From contig NZ_KL591018.1 in the NCBI RefSeq assembly GCF_000716335.1, positions 1-64,000 of the forward strand: a stretch of DNA of 64,000 nt, written 5' to 3'. Below the pieces are notes generated by a model. The model was given only the letters and a program-made list of their open reading frames with translations, was not told the DNA's origin and made no database searches. Positions 1 through 7,858 of the stretch are shown piece after piece. Source of the stretch: Streptomyces sp. NRRL S-118 (GTDB lineage Bacteria; Actinomycetota; Actinomycetes; Streptomycetales; Streptomycetaceae). Numbering within the stretch: position 1 is the stretch's first letter; each line of letters starts with the position of its first letter. The position numbers and the translations under genes were made by a program.

Positions 1-774
1 GGGGTGCGCGGCGTGCGCCGCCTGGAGGTCCGGGTCGGACTTGTACAGCGCGTAGCGCAGCCGGTAGTCCTCCAGGGTGACGGTCTCGCGGTTGAAGTGG
101 GCGGGCACCTGCCGGTCGGTGTAGCGGCGGTGCCCGCCCGCCGCGTCGACCGGGTACTCGTAGATGTAGTCCCCGAGGTGGAGCACGAAGTCCACCGCCT
201 CACCGGCGACGTGCCGATACGCCGTGTAGTACCCGTCGAAGTACGCCTGGCACGCGACCGCCGCGAACGACAGCTGGGAGCTGTAGACCCCCGGCGCGGT
301 ACGGGTCCGGCCCACGGGGCTGACCCAGGTGCCGGTGCGGAACCGGTAGTAGTAGGGGCGCTCGGTGAGGAGGCCGGGCACCTCCACGTGGACGGTGTGG
401 TGGAACTCGGGGTGAGCCGTCGCCGTGCCGCGCCTGACGACGAAGAGGAACCGCTCGTCGTGGGCGACCTCCCATTCCACCTCCACCCGTTCCGCCGGCA
501 GCCCGCCGTCCGGTTCGTACGGACTCGGCGCGAGGCGCGTCCACAGCAGGACCGACTCGGGCAACGGGTCACCGGAGGCCACGCCCAGGGTGAAGGGGTT
601 TCCGGGGATCCTCCTGGCCTCCAGCTGCGCGGCGGCCGCGGCGCCCGAGGCGGGCAGGTGAGTGGTGAAGGCCAGTGTTGCGGCGGCGCCCGCGACGGTG
701 AGGAACCGGCGGCGGCCGATGCGCTGGGCGGCGGCCCGGAGCTCGGGCAGGTGAGTGCTCATATGGGGCGTCAT
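1..774 (-). CDS. phoD: PhoD-family alkaline phosphatase, N-terminal part (runs off window)
   Basis: Secreted metallophosphatase that would release phosphate from phosphomonoesters or diesters outside the cell. The visible 258 codons begin MTPHMSTHLPELRAAAQ and contain a twin-arginine signal (RRRFLT followed by a hydrophobic Ala-rich stretch), so export by Tat is expected. After it come the PhoD N-terminal Ig-like domain (NPFTLGVASGDP, VLLWTRL) and the start of the catalytic domain (CQAYFDGYYTAY, VLHLGDYIYEY, LYKSDPDLQAAHA). I chose the ATG at 774 because a GGAG lies 7 nt upstream; the in-frame ATG at 762 has no ribosome site. The catalytic domain continues beyond base 1. Family assignment is secure; the substrate and any PhoP control are not visible. 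Confidence 0.9.
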   Translation of the reverse strand, partial: MTPHMSTHLPELRAAAQRIGRRRFLTVAGAAATLAFTTHLPASGAAAAAQLEARRIPGNPFTLGVASGDPLPESVLLWTRLAPSPYEPDGGLPAERVEVEWEVAHDERFLFVVRRGTATAHPEFHHTVHVEVPGLLTERPYYYRFRTGTWVSPVGRTRTAPGVYSSQLSFAAVACQAYFDGYYTAYRHVAGEAVDFVLHLGDYIYEYPVDAAGGHRRYTDRQVPAHFNRETVTLEDYRLRYALYKSDPDLQAAHAAHP

Positions 775-908
775 ATGCCCGCTCCAGCGGTGTTCTTGGC
801 CGCCCCGTCCGGGTGGTGTCGGGGACGCTGCCCCGGTCGCCTGACGCCGCTCCACCATCACGCCGGTGGCGGCCTGCGGGGGTGGTGAAGTTCGCTAGGT
901 TGGGCGCC

Positions 909-1874
909 ATGAGCAATCTCGATCGTCAGGCCGTTCCCTCGGTCTGCGGTGGCCGCGGATTCGTCGTCGCCGAGCCGGTACGGGAGCTGCTGAGCCCCCG
1001 CCACGTCCGGCTCGGCGAGTCCACGGAAGTGCGCCGGCTGCTCCCGAACCTCGGCCGCCGCATGGTGGGCGCGTGGGCCTTCGTCGACCACTACGGCCCC
1101 GACGACATCGCCGACGAGCCCGGCATGCAGGTGCCGCCGCACCCGCACATGGGGCTGCAGACGGTCAGCTGGCTGCACGACGGCGAGGTGCTGCACCGCG
1201 ACAGCACCGGCAGCCTGCAGACGATCCGCCCCCGTGAGCTGGGCCTGATGACCTCGGGCCGGGCCATCTCCCACTCGGAGGAGAGCCCGCGTCCCCACGC
1301 CCGCTACCTGCACGGCGCCCAGCTGTGGGTGGCCCTGCCCGACGCCCACCGCCACGTCGAACCGCACTTCCAGTACCACGCCGCACTGCCCTCGGTCACG
1401 GGGCCCGGCCTCACGGCCACGGTGATCCTGGGCGAACTCGACGGTGCCCGCTCGCCGGGCACCACGTACAGCCCCCTGGTCGGCGCGGACCTGGCCATGA
1501 CGCGGGGCGCGGAAACGAACCTGCCGCTCGAACCGGACTTCGAGTACGCGGTCCTCTCCATGTCGGGCGAGGCACATGTCGACGGCGTCCCCGTCCTCCC
1601 GGGGTCGATGCTCTACCTCGGCTGCGGCCGCACCGGACTTCCGCTGCGCGCGGAGTCGGACGCGGGCCTGATGCTGCTGGGCGGTGAGCCGTTCGAGGAG
1701 GAGATCGTCATGTGGTGGAACTTCGTCGGGCGGTCCCACGAGGAGGTCGCACAGGCGCGCGATGAGTGGATGAACGGCACTCGCTTCGGTCAGGTGGAGG
1801 GCTACGCAGGGGGTCGGCTGCCTGCGCCCGAACTCCCGCCCGTGGCGCTGAAGCCACGGGGGAGGGTTCGCTGA
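909..1874 (+). CDS. Pirin family protein (bicupin)
   Basis: 321-residue cupin protein of the pirin family. The N-terminal cupin carries the family metal-site signature PHPHMGLQT with a downstream H-x-D (LHRDSTGSLQT) and SGRAISHSEESP; a second, more divergent cupin occupies roughly residues 175-290. Pirins bind Fe or other divalent metals; some act as quercetinases and others as redox-responsive co-regulators, and the sequence does not distinguish these. Start chosen at the ATG giving MSNLDRQAVP; it has no clear Shine-Dalgarno sequence and may be leaderless. An 8-bp inverted repeat sits at the extreme 3' end of the gene. It stands alone between phoD and an AhpD-like gene. Confidence 0.9.
   Translation: MSNLDRQAVPSVCGGRGFVVAEPVRELLSPRHVRLGESTEVRRLLPNLGRRMVGAWAFVDHYGPDDIADEPGMQVPPHPHMGLQTVSWLHDGEVLHRDSTGSLQTIRPRELGLMTSGRAISHSEESPRPHARYLHGAQLWVALPDAHRHVEPHFQYHAALPSVTGPGLTATVILGELDGARSPGTTYSPLVGADLAMTRGAETNLPLEPDFEYAVLSMSGEAHVDGVPVLPGSMLYLGCGRTGLPLRAESDAGLMLLGGEPFEEEIVMWWNFVGRSHEEVAQARDEWMNGTRFGQVEGYAGGRLPAPELPPVALKPRGRVR
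1839..1860 (+). terminator. Short hairpin at the 3' end of the pirin gene
   Basis: Perfect 8-bp inverted repeat (CCCGTGGC, 6-nt loop, GCCACGGG) ending 14 nt before the pirin stop codon. It could act as a terminator between the pirin gene and the converging AhpD-like gene. There is no U-tract, so the assignment is tentative. Confidence 0.4.
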
Positions 1875-1992
1875 CCTGCGCTGATACGACATGCTGACGA
1901 CTGGCAGCCGTCGTGTCCGGCGCGAGCTCCGTGGCATGCGCCGGCCCGGCCCGGACCGAACGGTCCTGGGACGGGCGCGTTTCGCCTGCCGG

Positions 1993-2472
1993 TCAGCTCG
2001 ACGTACTGGCGAACATGCCGGGCTTGTACGAGCCCCCCGGGTTGTGCACGATCACGTTCATCCGGGTGGCCGCGTTGATCAGGGACACCAGGCAGACCAG
2101 CGCACCGACTTGGTCGTCGTCGTAGTGCTTGCGCACCTCGGCCCAGGTCTCGTCGGACACGCCGTGGTCGCCGAGCCGGGTGCCTTCCTCGGAAAGCGCC
2201 AGCGCGGCCCGCTCGGCCTCGGTGAACACGGTGCTGTGCCGCCAGGCGGCGACCAGGTTCAGTCGGAGCGCGGTTTCACCGGCGGCTGCGGCCTCCTTGG
2301 TGTGGACGTCGACGCAGAAGCCGCAGCCATTGATCTGGCCGACCCGCAGCTCCACCAGTTCCCGCAGGGCCTTCGGCAGCGTCGACCCGTCCAGGGCCGA
2401 TGAGGTGTTGTAGAAGCGCTTGGCGACCTTCGCGGCGGTCGGGCTGTCGAACAGGTTGAAACGAGGTTCCAT
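1993..2472 (-). CDS. AhpD-like carboxymuconolactone decarboxylase-family protein
   Basis: 159-residue helical protein of the AhpD/CMD superfamily. The redox motif is intact: NGCGFCVDVH gives C-x2-C followed by His, as in alkylhydroperoxidase D-like peroxidases, so a thiol-dependent peroxidase or reductase role is likely. Start set at the ATG giving MEPRFNLF, with GAGG about 8 nt upstream; a 13-residue longer form is possible. It is divergent from a SigJ-type ECF sigma factor gene. This CMD-protein/ECF pairing is common in actinobacteria, and the sigma factor probably transcribes this gene from the 180-bp shared region. Confidence 0.85.
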   Translation of the reverse strand: MEPRFNLFDSPTAAKVAKRFYNTSSALDGSTLPKALRELVELRVGQINGCGFCVDVHTKEAAAAGETALRLNLVAAWRHSTVFTEAERAALALSEEGTRLGDHGVSDETWAEVRKHYDDDQVGALVCLVSLINAATRMNVIVHNPGGSYKPGMFASTSS

Positions 2473-2654
2473 GACGTCGTCCTCACTCGTGGTGGTGCGT
2501 GATTGCTGCACTGGACGAACACAAGATGCCGACGGTCCGATCCTTGTGACGGCGCGGTGATGTGGCGTGCGTCACCCGTCGTGGGTGTCACAAAGCGGTG
2601 GGGGCCGGCATCTGGTGTACGGCGCAGTCGAGAGCGAACGGGCAGGAGCCGACG
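2473..2654. promoter_or_regulatory. Divergent promoter region between the AhpD-like gene and the ECF sigma gene
   Basis: This 182-bp stretch separates two divergent starts and must hold both promoters. I could not assign -10/-35 hexamers with confidence. Confidence 0.4.
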
Positions 2655-3587
2655 ATGACCGACGGAACCATGAGCGACCGGACAGGGGACACATCCGAAC
2701 CGGTCGCTCGTGGCGACCGCATGGACAGCATCACCGAGGCCTTCGTCGCGTACCGCAACCTGCTGTTCACCGTCGCCTACGAGATGCTCGGCTCGGCCAC
2801 CGACGCCGAGGATGTCCTGCAGGAGACCTGGTTGCGGTGGGTGGGCGTCGATCTCGACACCGTGCGGGATCAGCGTGCGTACCTGGTCCGGATCACCACG
2901 CGCCAGGCGCTGAGCCATCTGCGCACGGTCGGCCGGCGCAAGGAGTCCTACCTCGGCCCCTGGCTGCCCGAGCCGCTGCTGACCGCGCCCGACGTGGCCG
3001 AGGACATCGAGTTGGCCGACAGCGTCTCGATGGCGATGCTGCTGGTGCTGGAGACCCTCACCCCGACCGAGCGGGCGGTGTTCGTACTGCGAGAGGTGTT
3101 CGACCTGGCCTACGACGAGATCGCCGAAGCCGTCGACAAGAGCCCGGCCGCAGTCCGCCAGATCGCCCACCGGGCACGGACCCACGTCGCCGCGCGCCGA
3201 CCGCGCGGGGTCGCTTCCGCTGCCGAGACCCGCCGCACCGTCGAGGCGTTCCAACGGGCGGTCGAAACGGGCGACCTGCAACGCCTGCTCGACATCCTCG
3301 CGCCGGACGTCGTCCTGCTGACCGACGGCGGCGGAGTCGTGCAGGCCGCACCGGCGCCCGTCGTGGGGGCCGACCAGGTGGCCCACGTGCTGGGCAGGAT
3401 CGCCGCCGTGATGTCGCTGCAGCCGGCACAGGTCAACGGCGACCCGGCGCTGATCGTCCGGCTGGACGGCGAGATCGACACCGTCATGGCGATGTGTATC
3501 GCCGACGGCCTCATCACCGGGCTCTACGCCGTGCGCAACCCCGAGAAGCTGTCGCATCTGGAGCGGGAGACCATCTTGCGCCGCTAA
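2655..3587 (+). CDS. sigJ: ECF RNA polymerase sigma factor, SigJ type
   Basis: 310-residue sigma-70-family factor. The sigma2 domain spans roughly residues 20-90 (YEMLGSATDAEDVLQETWLRW) and sigma4 roughly 120-175 (LTPTERAVFVLREVFDLAYDEIAEAV, KSPAAVRQIAHRAR). A SnoaL-like C-terminal extension of about 110 residues (ETGDLQRLLDILAPDVVLL onward) is typical of the ECF41/SigJ group, where it modulates activity in place of an anti-sigma factor; no anti-sigma gene is adjacent. Start chosen at the ATG giving MTDGTMSDRT, preceded by AGGAG. It probably controls itself and the divergent AhpD-like gene in response to oxidative or peroxide stress; that role is inferred from related pairs. Confidence 0.88.
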   Translation: MTDGTMSDRTGDTSEPVARGDRMDSITEAFVAYRNLLFTVAYEMLGSATDAEDVLQETWLRWVGVDLDTVRDQRAYLVRITTRQALSHLRTVGRRKESYLGPWLPEPLLTAPDVAEDIELADSVSMAMLLVLETLTPTERAVFVLREVFDLAYDEIAEAVDKSPAAVRQIAHRARTHVAARRPRGVASAAETRRTVEAFQRAVETGDLQRLLDILAPDVVLLTDGGGVVQAAPAPVVGADQVAHVLGRIAAVMSLQPAQVNGDPALIVRLDGEIDTVMAMCIADGLITGLYAVRNPEKLSHLERETILRR

Positions 3588-3624
3588 GCCCGAGGTCTTC
3601 CTGAGGGCAGCAGGAGGTCGGTGT
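3588..3624. repeat. Dispersed 37-bp repeat, copy 1
   Basis: The 37 bases directly after the sigma factor stop recur at 9883-9919 with only two or so differences. The sequence includes a small imperfect inverted repeat (CTTCCTG / CAGGAGG). It is not part of a recognisable gene in either place. Confidence 0.6.
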
Positions 3625-3687
3625 GCCGGCCCTCGCGGCCAAGATCCCCGACGAGCGAGGCTCTGCGGCCAAGGGTGAACTGGCCCG

Positions 3688-3900
3688 TCATGCGCCCCTG
3701 TAACCGCTGCCCGGCGGGCATTCAGGGCAGGAGTCGAACGGGATGACTCCCAGCAACATCAGGAGCAGGAGGACGAGTGCCGTGACCAGCCCCAGGATGG
3801 CCAACAGCCCCAGCGCCGGCCCCAGCAGGGACCACAGGCGACTGCCCGGCCGCTCGGGTTCGGGCAGTTGACCGGCTTCCTTGTCATGGCCTGTCGCCAC
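3688..3900 (-). CDS. Small single-pass membrane protein
   Basis: 70-residue protein starting at a GTG with GGGAGG 7 nt upstream. A short charged N-terminus (ATGHDKEAGQLPEPERPGSRLW) precedes one long hydrophobic segment of about 30 residues (LLGPALGLLAILGLVTALVLLLLMLLGVIP). The polar tail contains a CPEC motif (DSCPECPPGSGYRGA). The family is not recognised. The good ribosome site and sharp hydrophobic profile argue that it is real. It diverges from the GNAT/ATP-grasp gene, 97 bp away. The C-x2-C at the end could bind metal or form a disulfide. Confidence 0.6.
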   Translation of the reverse strand: MATGHDKEAGQLPEPERPGSRLWSLLGPALGLLAILGLVTALVLLLLMLLGVIPFDSCPECPPGSGYRGA

Positions 3901-3997
3901 CAGGGCCCTCCCTTTTCGCCGGCACGCAGCGCAGAACAGGAAGCGTAATGTCACGCGGCACGCTGAAGGTAGGTCGTCACGCTGGAACAATCCCCTC

Positions 3998-5794
3998 ATG
4001 ACCACCAACGGGGTTCGCATCCGGGCGGGACGGCCACAGGAGGCCGCTGCGCTGAGTGCGCTCGCGCTGCGCTCCAAGGCTCACTGGGGGTACGACGACG
4101 CGTATCTGGCGGCCTGTGCGGACGATCTCCGGCTGGCGCCGGGAGACATGGCTGACCGCAGGGTGAGGGTGGCCGAGGCGGGCGGCCGGATCCTGGGGCT
4201 GGCCACGTTGGACGGGGAGCCGCCCCGCGCGGAGCTCGGCATGCTCTTCGTCGATCCGCCGTCGATCGGCCGGGGAGTGGGCCGGCTGCTCTACCGGCAC
4301 GTGCTCACGGAGGCCGGGCGGATCGGCTGCGACCGGGTGACCATCACCGCCGACTCGCACGCCGTGCCCTTCTACGTCGCGATGGGCGCGTGGCGCGCCG
4401 ACGCCTCGCCGTCCTCCGGACAGCTGGTCAGGATGGAGGCGTGTCCGGCTGGGGCGGATCCCTCGTGGGTGCGGGCGTGGACGGGGGGCCGACGGTCCGT
4501 CCACCTTGGCAATGTCGCGGAGTTCCACGCCCAGTTCCCCGGCGTTGCGCCCACGGACGGCGTCCCGCACTACGCCTGCCTGTCGGCCTTCGCAGGCCCG
4601 CATCCGGCCCTGGTGGTCCTCCCGCTGCCCGTCGAAGCGGCCTGGATGCGCGGCCTGGCCCGGCAGCTGGAGTGGGACGAGGTGGAGGTGCACTGCGTCG
4701 ACGCCCCTGGCGGCGCCTTGACTCAGGCCCTTCTGGACCGGCCGGCGCTGACGCGGCGCATCCGGAACTCCGGTCTGCCGGTGCTGCCCTGGGGACGCAC
4801 CGAGGCGTCCGAACGGCTCACCTCGGGGCCGCCCCTCCGGCTCGGCCACGAGTCGAAGGCCGCCTCCCACCGGCTCTTCAGCGCACTCGCCGCCGCTCAC
4901 CCCGGCATCCGGGTGCCCGCTCAGGAGCCGGTCCACTCACGGCGCGAGCTGGCGGGGGCGCTGGCGACCCGGGCGTCGGCCGGGCTGACGAGCGTGGTCA
5001 AGGGCGAGTACGGCGTCGGTGGTTCGGCCACCTTCGTGCTCACGCCCGAGGACGTGCTGTCGGGCGGCGGCACGCGGGCTGTCACGCGGCGGCTCTTCGG
5101 CGAGGGCCTGCTGGTGGAGGAGTATGTGCCCGGCGCCGACCTTTACCGCAACCCGACGTTCGACGGGGTGATCGCCGAGGACGGGACCGTCCACGTCGTC
5201 GGCACGGGACTGATGGAGGTCTCCGGTACGGCCTACCGGGGGGTCACCGTCGGCCCGGGTGTCCTGCCCGCGGAACTGACCGCGACCGCGGCCGCGTTCG
5301 GTACGGCCGTGGGGGAGGCCCTGTCGGCGGAGGGCTACCAGGGCTGGTACGACGTGGACTTCGTCACCGACACGGCCGGACGGCTGGCGCCCACCGAGAT
5401 CAATCTGCGGCTCACCGGCCCCGCCGCCGCCTTCGTTCTCCAGACCCGTCTGGACAGCGTGCGGGGAGGCCGTCACCTGGTGCGTACCCTGGACTGTCTC
5501 CCCCTGGGCGCGCGGCTGCCCGCTCCCGCCCTGCTGGAGCACTGCGACGGCCTGGTCCGCCGGTGCAGATCCCTGGGTGCCGTGCTGCTCACCACCATCC
5601 CCACGGCAAGTCTGGAACCCGTGCCGTACGTGGGGGTGGCCCTCGCGGCACGTTCGCGTCAGGCGCTCGACGAGGCCGAGGCGCTGGTCCGGTTCGGTCA
5701 TGGCGCGCTGGGAGACTTGTTCACCGGCCCAGCCTCCGGCGCCACTTGGGCGTCACGGCGGCGAACGCGGCGACAACGGCTGCGGCGATCATGA
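3998..5794 (+). CDS. GNAT acetyltransferase-ATP-grasp ligase fusion
   Basis: 598-residue two-enzyme fusion. Residues about 5-150 form a GNAT domain with the acetyl-CoA loop around residues 88-100 (PSIGRGVGRLLYRH) and a conserved C-terminal PFYVAMGA. A pre-ATP-grasp region follows, then an ATP-grasp domain at about 300-530: a nucleotide-binding Lys in VVKGEYGVGGSATF near 333, VEEYVPGADLYRNPTF, and the Mg-binding E-x-N in PTEINLRLTGP near 467. ATP-grasp enzymes join a carboxylate to an amine or thiol through an acyl-phosphate, so the protein may acetylate and ligate an amino acid or peptide. Start is the ATG giving MTTNGVRIRAG. Its 3' end overlaps by 74 bp the converging adenylation-domain gene, a plausible biosynthetic partner. 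Substrate unknown. Confidence 0.82.
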   Translation: MTTNGVRIRAGRPQEAAALSALALRSKAHWGYDDAYLAACADDLRLAPGDMADRRVRVAEAGGRILGLATLDGEPPRAELGMLFVDPPSIGRGVGRLLYRHVLTEAGRIGCDRVTITADSHAVPFYVAMGAWRADASPSSGQLVRMEACPAGADPSWVRAWTGGRRSVHLGNVAEFHAQFPGVAPTDGVPHYACLSAFAGPHPALVVLPLPVEAAWMRGLARQLEWDEVEVHCVDAPGGALTQALLDRPALTRRIRNSGLPVLPWGRTEASERLTSGPPLRLGHESKAASHRLFSALAAAHPGIRVPAQEPVHSRRELAGALATRASAGLTSVVKGEYGVGGSATFVLTPEDVLSGGGTRAVTRRLFGEGLLVEEYVPGADLYRNPTFDGVIAEDGTVHVVGTGLMEVSGTAYRGVTVGPGVLPAELTATAAAFGTAVGEALSAEGYQGWYDVDFVTDTAGRLAPTEINLRLTGPAAAFVLQTRLDSVRGGRHLVRTLDCLPLGARLPAPALLEHCDGLVRRCRSLGAVLLTTIPTASLEPVPYVGVALAARSRQALDEAEALVRFGHGALGDLFTGPASGATWASRRRTRRQRLRRS

Positions 5795-7667
5795 GCGACA
5801 CGTTGAACGTGTAGACGAGGGCTGCCTGTGCCGGCCAGTCCGTCTTGGCGGTGAGCCGGTAGAAGTTGTCCTGCGGCCACCACGCCACCAGAAGCCAGAC
5901 CGCGGACAGGTGCGCGGCCGTGGTGAACCAGCCCGTGTGCCCGACCCGTGCCATGCCCGGCCGCCCCACCAGCAGGAAGGCCATGCCCGCGCCGAAAGAG
6001 ACGTTCTCGCAGAAGTAGAGGACGCGGAAGTACTCCGCGTAGGGACTGGGCACCTCCGAGACATCCGTCGAGTACGGCCACAGGAGGTCGGTGAACAACC
6101 ATGCCAGCAGCGCGAAGAACGCGGCGAGGACCAGCACGCCGACCGACATGCACCCTGTCGCCCGCTCCGGCGACGCAGGGCCGCGCACGATCCCTCCCTT
6201 GCTGCTGAGGGCCGTGCCTGCGTCGACCGGCAGGGGAAGGTTCTTGCGGTCCACCTTGTCGGCCCGGGTGCGGGGCAGCGACGGGACGGGCACCACCGCA
6301 TGCGGCTGCGCGTCACCGGGGAGGGTGCGGCACACGTGCCGGTGGACGTCCACCGGGTCCAGTCCGCGGCCCTCGACGGGGACCACGTAGGCCACGACCT
6401 TGATGTCTCGAGGGTCCTTGGTCTCGACCTCGGCCACCAGGCCGGCGCGTACGTCCGGGTGGCCGTGCAGCGCGCGCTCGGCGGAGGCGTACGTGCCCTG
6501 TCGGCCCAGGAACTCCAGCAGGCCGTCCTCCCGGACACGTCCGTCGTCGCCGGTGTGGACGCCGTTCAGGACGATGGGCCCACGCGCGCCGGGAACGGGC
6601 CCCCGGACGGTGAGGTAGGTCTCGGGCAGCGGCACGCCGATCAGCGAGACCGGTTCGCTCCCGTGCTCCGACGGCTGCCGTCGCTCCGGCAGTTCGAAGT
6701 AGGTGCCGGCGCCGAACGCCTCGGTGACGGTGTAGGTGTTGACCACGCGCACGTCGCCGCCGAGCGCCTCCTTCAGGGCACGCTGTTCGTCGAGATACCA
6801 GACGTCGCCCGTGACGGTCACCAGGCGCAGCCGCGTCTTGTGGGGCGGCCTCTGGACCGTCAGCACCCGCGCGGTCGGCACACCGCAGGCCAGCACGGTC
6901 GCCTCCTCGTCGGCGATGAGCCGCCGCAGAGCCGTTGCCCGGGCGCCGGGGTCATGGGGTTCGTCGCCCTCGGGGAGGACCAGGGTGCCGCCGGAGCCCA
7001 GGGCACGCACCCAGTTGGCCGTGAACTCCGCGGACTCGGGCGGGGCGGTGTGCACGTGACGGTCGCGGGCGTCGAAGCCGTAGACCTGCTGCCAGGCGCT
7101 TCGAGCCACGGCGAGGTCGTGGTGGCTGACCGGGACGATTTTGGGCGACCCCGTCGTCCCGGCCGTGAGCAGCAGGCATGCGGTGGCGCCGCGGACGGAT
7201 GGCGCGTCCGGTGCGTCGTGCGCGTGCGGCTGTGTCCCGCCCTCGTCCGTCGGCCCCGTTTCGGCGTCGACGCACACCACCCGCCGGTGCGGCCGGTCGC
7301 CGACCGCCATCCGGTACAGCTCGCGGGTGAGCACGACGTAGGGATCGGCGTCCGCCAGGACGCGGTGCAGTTCCTCCCTGGGCGTGGCCGGGTCGAGCGG
7401 CAGGTAGGCGCCTCCGACCCTGAGGACGCCCAGCATGGCGGCCAGAGCGGTGACGGGGTTGTCCAGCACGACAGCGGCCAGTCCGCCGTCCCCCAGGCCC
7501 GCGGATTGCAGGCGTTCGGCCTCGGTGTCCACGAGACGGCCCAGTTCCCCGTAGGTGATCCGTTCGACACCGCACACGATCGCCTCGGCCGACGGCGTCG
7601 TGTTCGCCCACCTGGTCACCAGCTCGTCCACGCGCTGACCGCCGACCGGCACATGTTCCACCGACAT
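5721..7667 (-). CDS. NRPS-like adenylation domain fused to a four-helix membrane domain
   Basis: 648-residue protein. Residues 10-480 are an AMP-forming adenylation domain with the phosphate-loop motif LLLTAGTTGSPK (165-176), A5-like NTYTVTEAFG (310-319), A7-like HTGDDGRV and the catalytic lysine in TRADKVDRKN (Lys471). The A8 hinge is degenerate. No carrier (PCP) domain follows. Residues 507-635 instead contain about four hydrophobic segments ending in a basic tail (KWRRRLGR), so the enzyme should be membrane-bound. It could activate an amino or aryl acid for transfer to CoA, an amine or an external carrier. Start at 7667 places the A-domain core 10 residues in; an in-frame ATG at 7742 is the alternative. 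It converges on the GNAT/ATP-grasp gene. Confidence 0.8.
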   Translation of the reverse strand: MSVEHVPVGGQRVDELVTRWANTTPSAEAIVCGVERITYGELGRLVDTEAERLQSAGLGDGGLAAVVLDNPVTALAAMLGVLRVGGAYLPLDPATPREELHRVLADADPYVVLTRELYRMAVGDRPHRRVVCVDAETGPTDEGGTQPHAHDAPDAPSVRGATACLLLTAGTTGSPKIVPVSHHDLAVARSAWQQVYGFDARDRHVHTAPPESAEFTANWVRALGSGGTLVLPEGDEPHDPGARATALRRLIADEEATVLACGVPTARVLTVQRPPHKTRLRLVTVTGDVWYLDEQRALKEALGGDVRVVNTYTVTEAFGAGTYFELPERRQPSEHGSEPVSLIGVPLPETYLTVRGPVPGARGPIVLNGVHTGDDGRVREDGLLEFLGRQGTYASAERALHGHPDVRAGLVAEVETKDPRDIKVVAYVVPVEGRGLDPVDVHRHVCRTLPGDAQPHAVVPVPSLPRTRADKVDRKNLPLPVDAGTALSSKGGIVRGPASPERATGCMSVGVLVLAAFFALLAWLFTDLLWPYSTDVSEVPSPYAEYFRVLYFCENVSFGAGMAFLLVGRPGMARVGHTGWFTTAAHLSAVWLLVAWWPQDNFYRLTAKTDWPAQAALVYTFNVSLMIAAAVVAAFAAVTPKWRRRLGR

Positions 7668-7858
7668 CAAGCCCCCCTGTCGCTCCGTGTGCTGGCAGAA
7701 GTATGCCCACGCGTCGTCCGCTTGGTGCGATTGCTCGGACATCGACGGGTGGCCAGAGGAGTCGGTGGTGAGGGCCACCGCGGTCACCCGTCGGGCCCGG
7801 ACTCCCCGTAGTCTTCTGCGCGCCCGCAAGGAGACGGGCGAGGGGGAGGGCAGGACAG

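Noticed and set aside
858..1937. 359-codon - strand open frame opposite the pirin gene
   Set aside because: The pirin metal-binding motif on the + strand is intact; the antisense frame has no motif.
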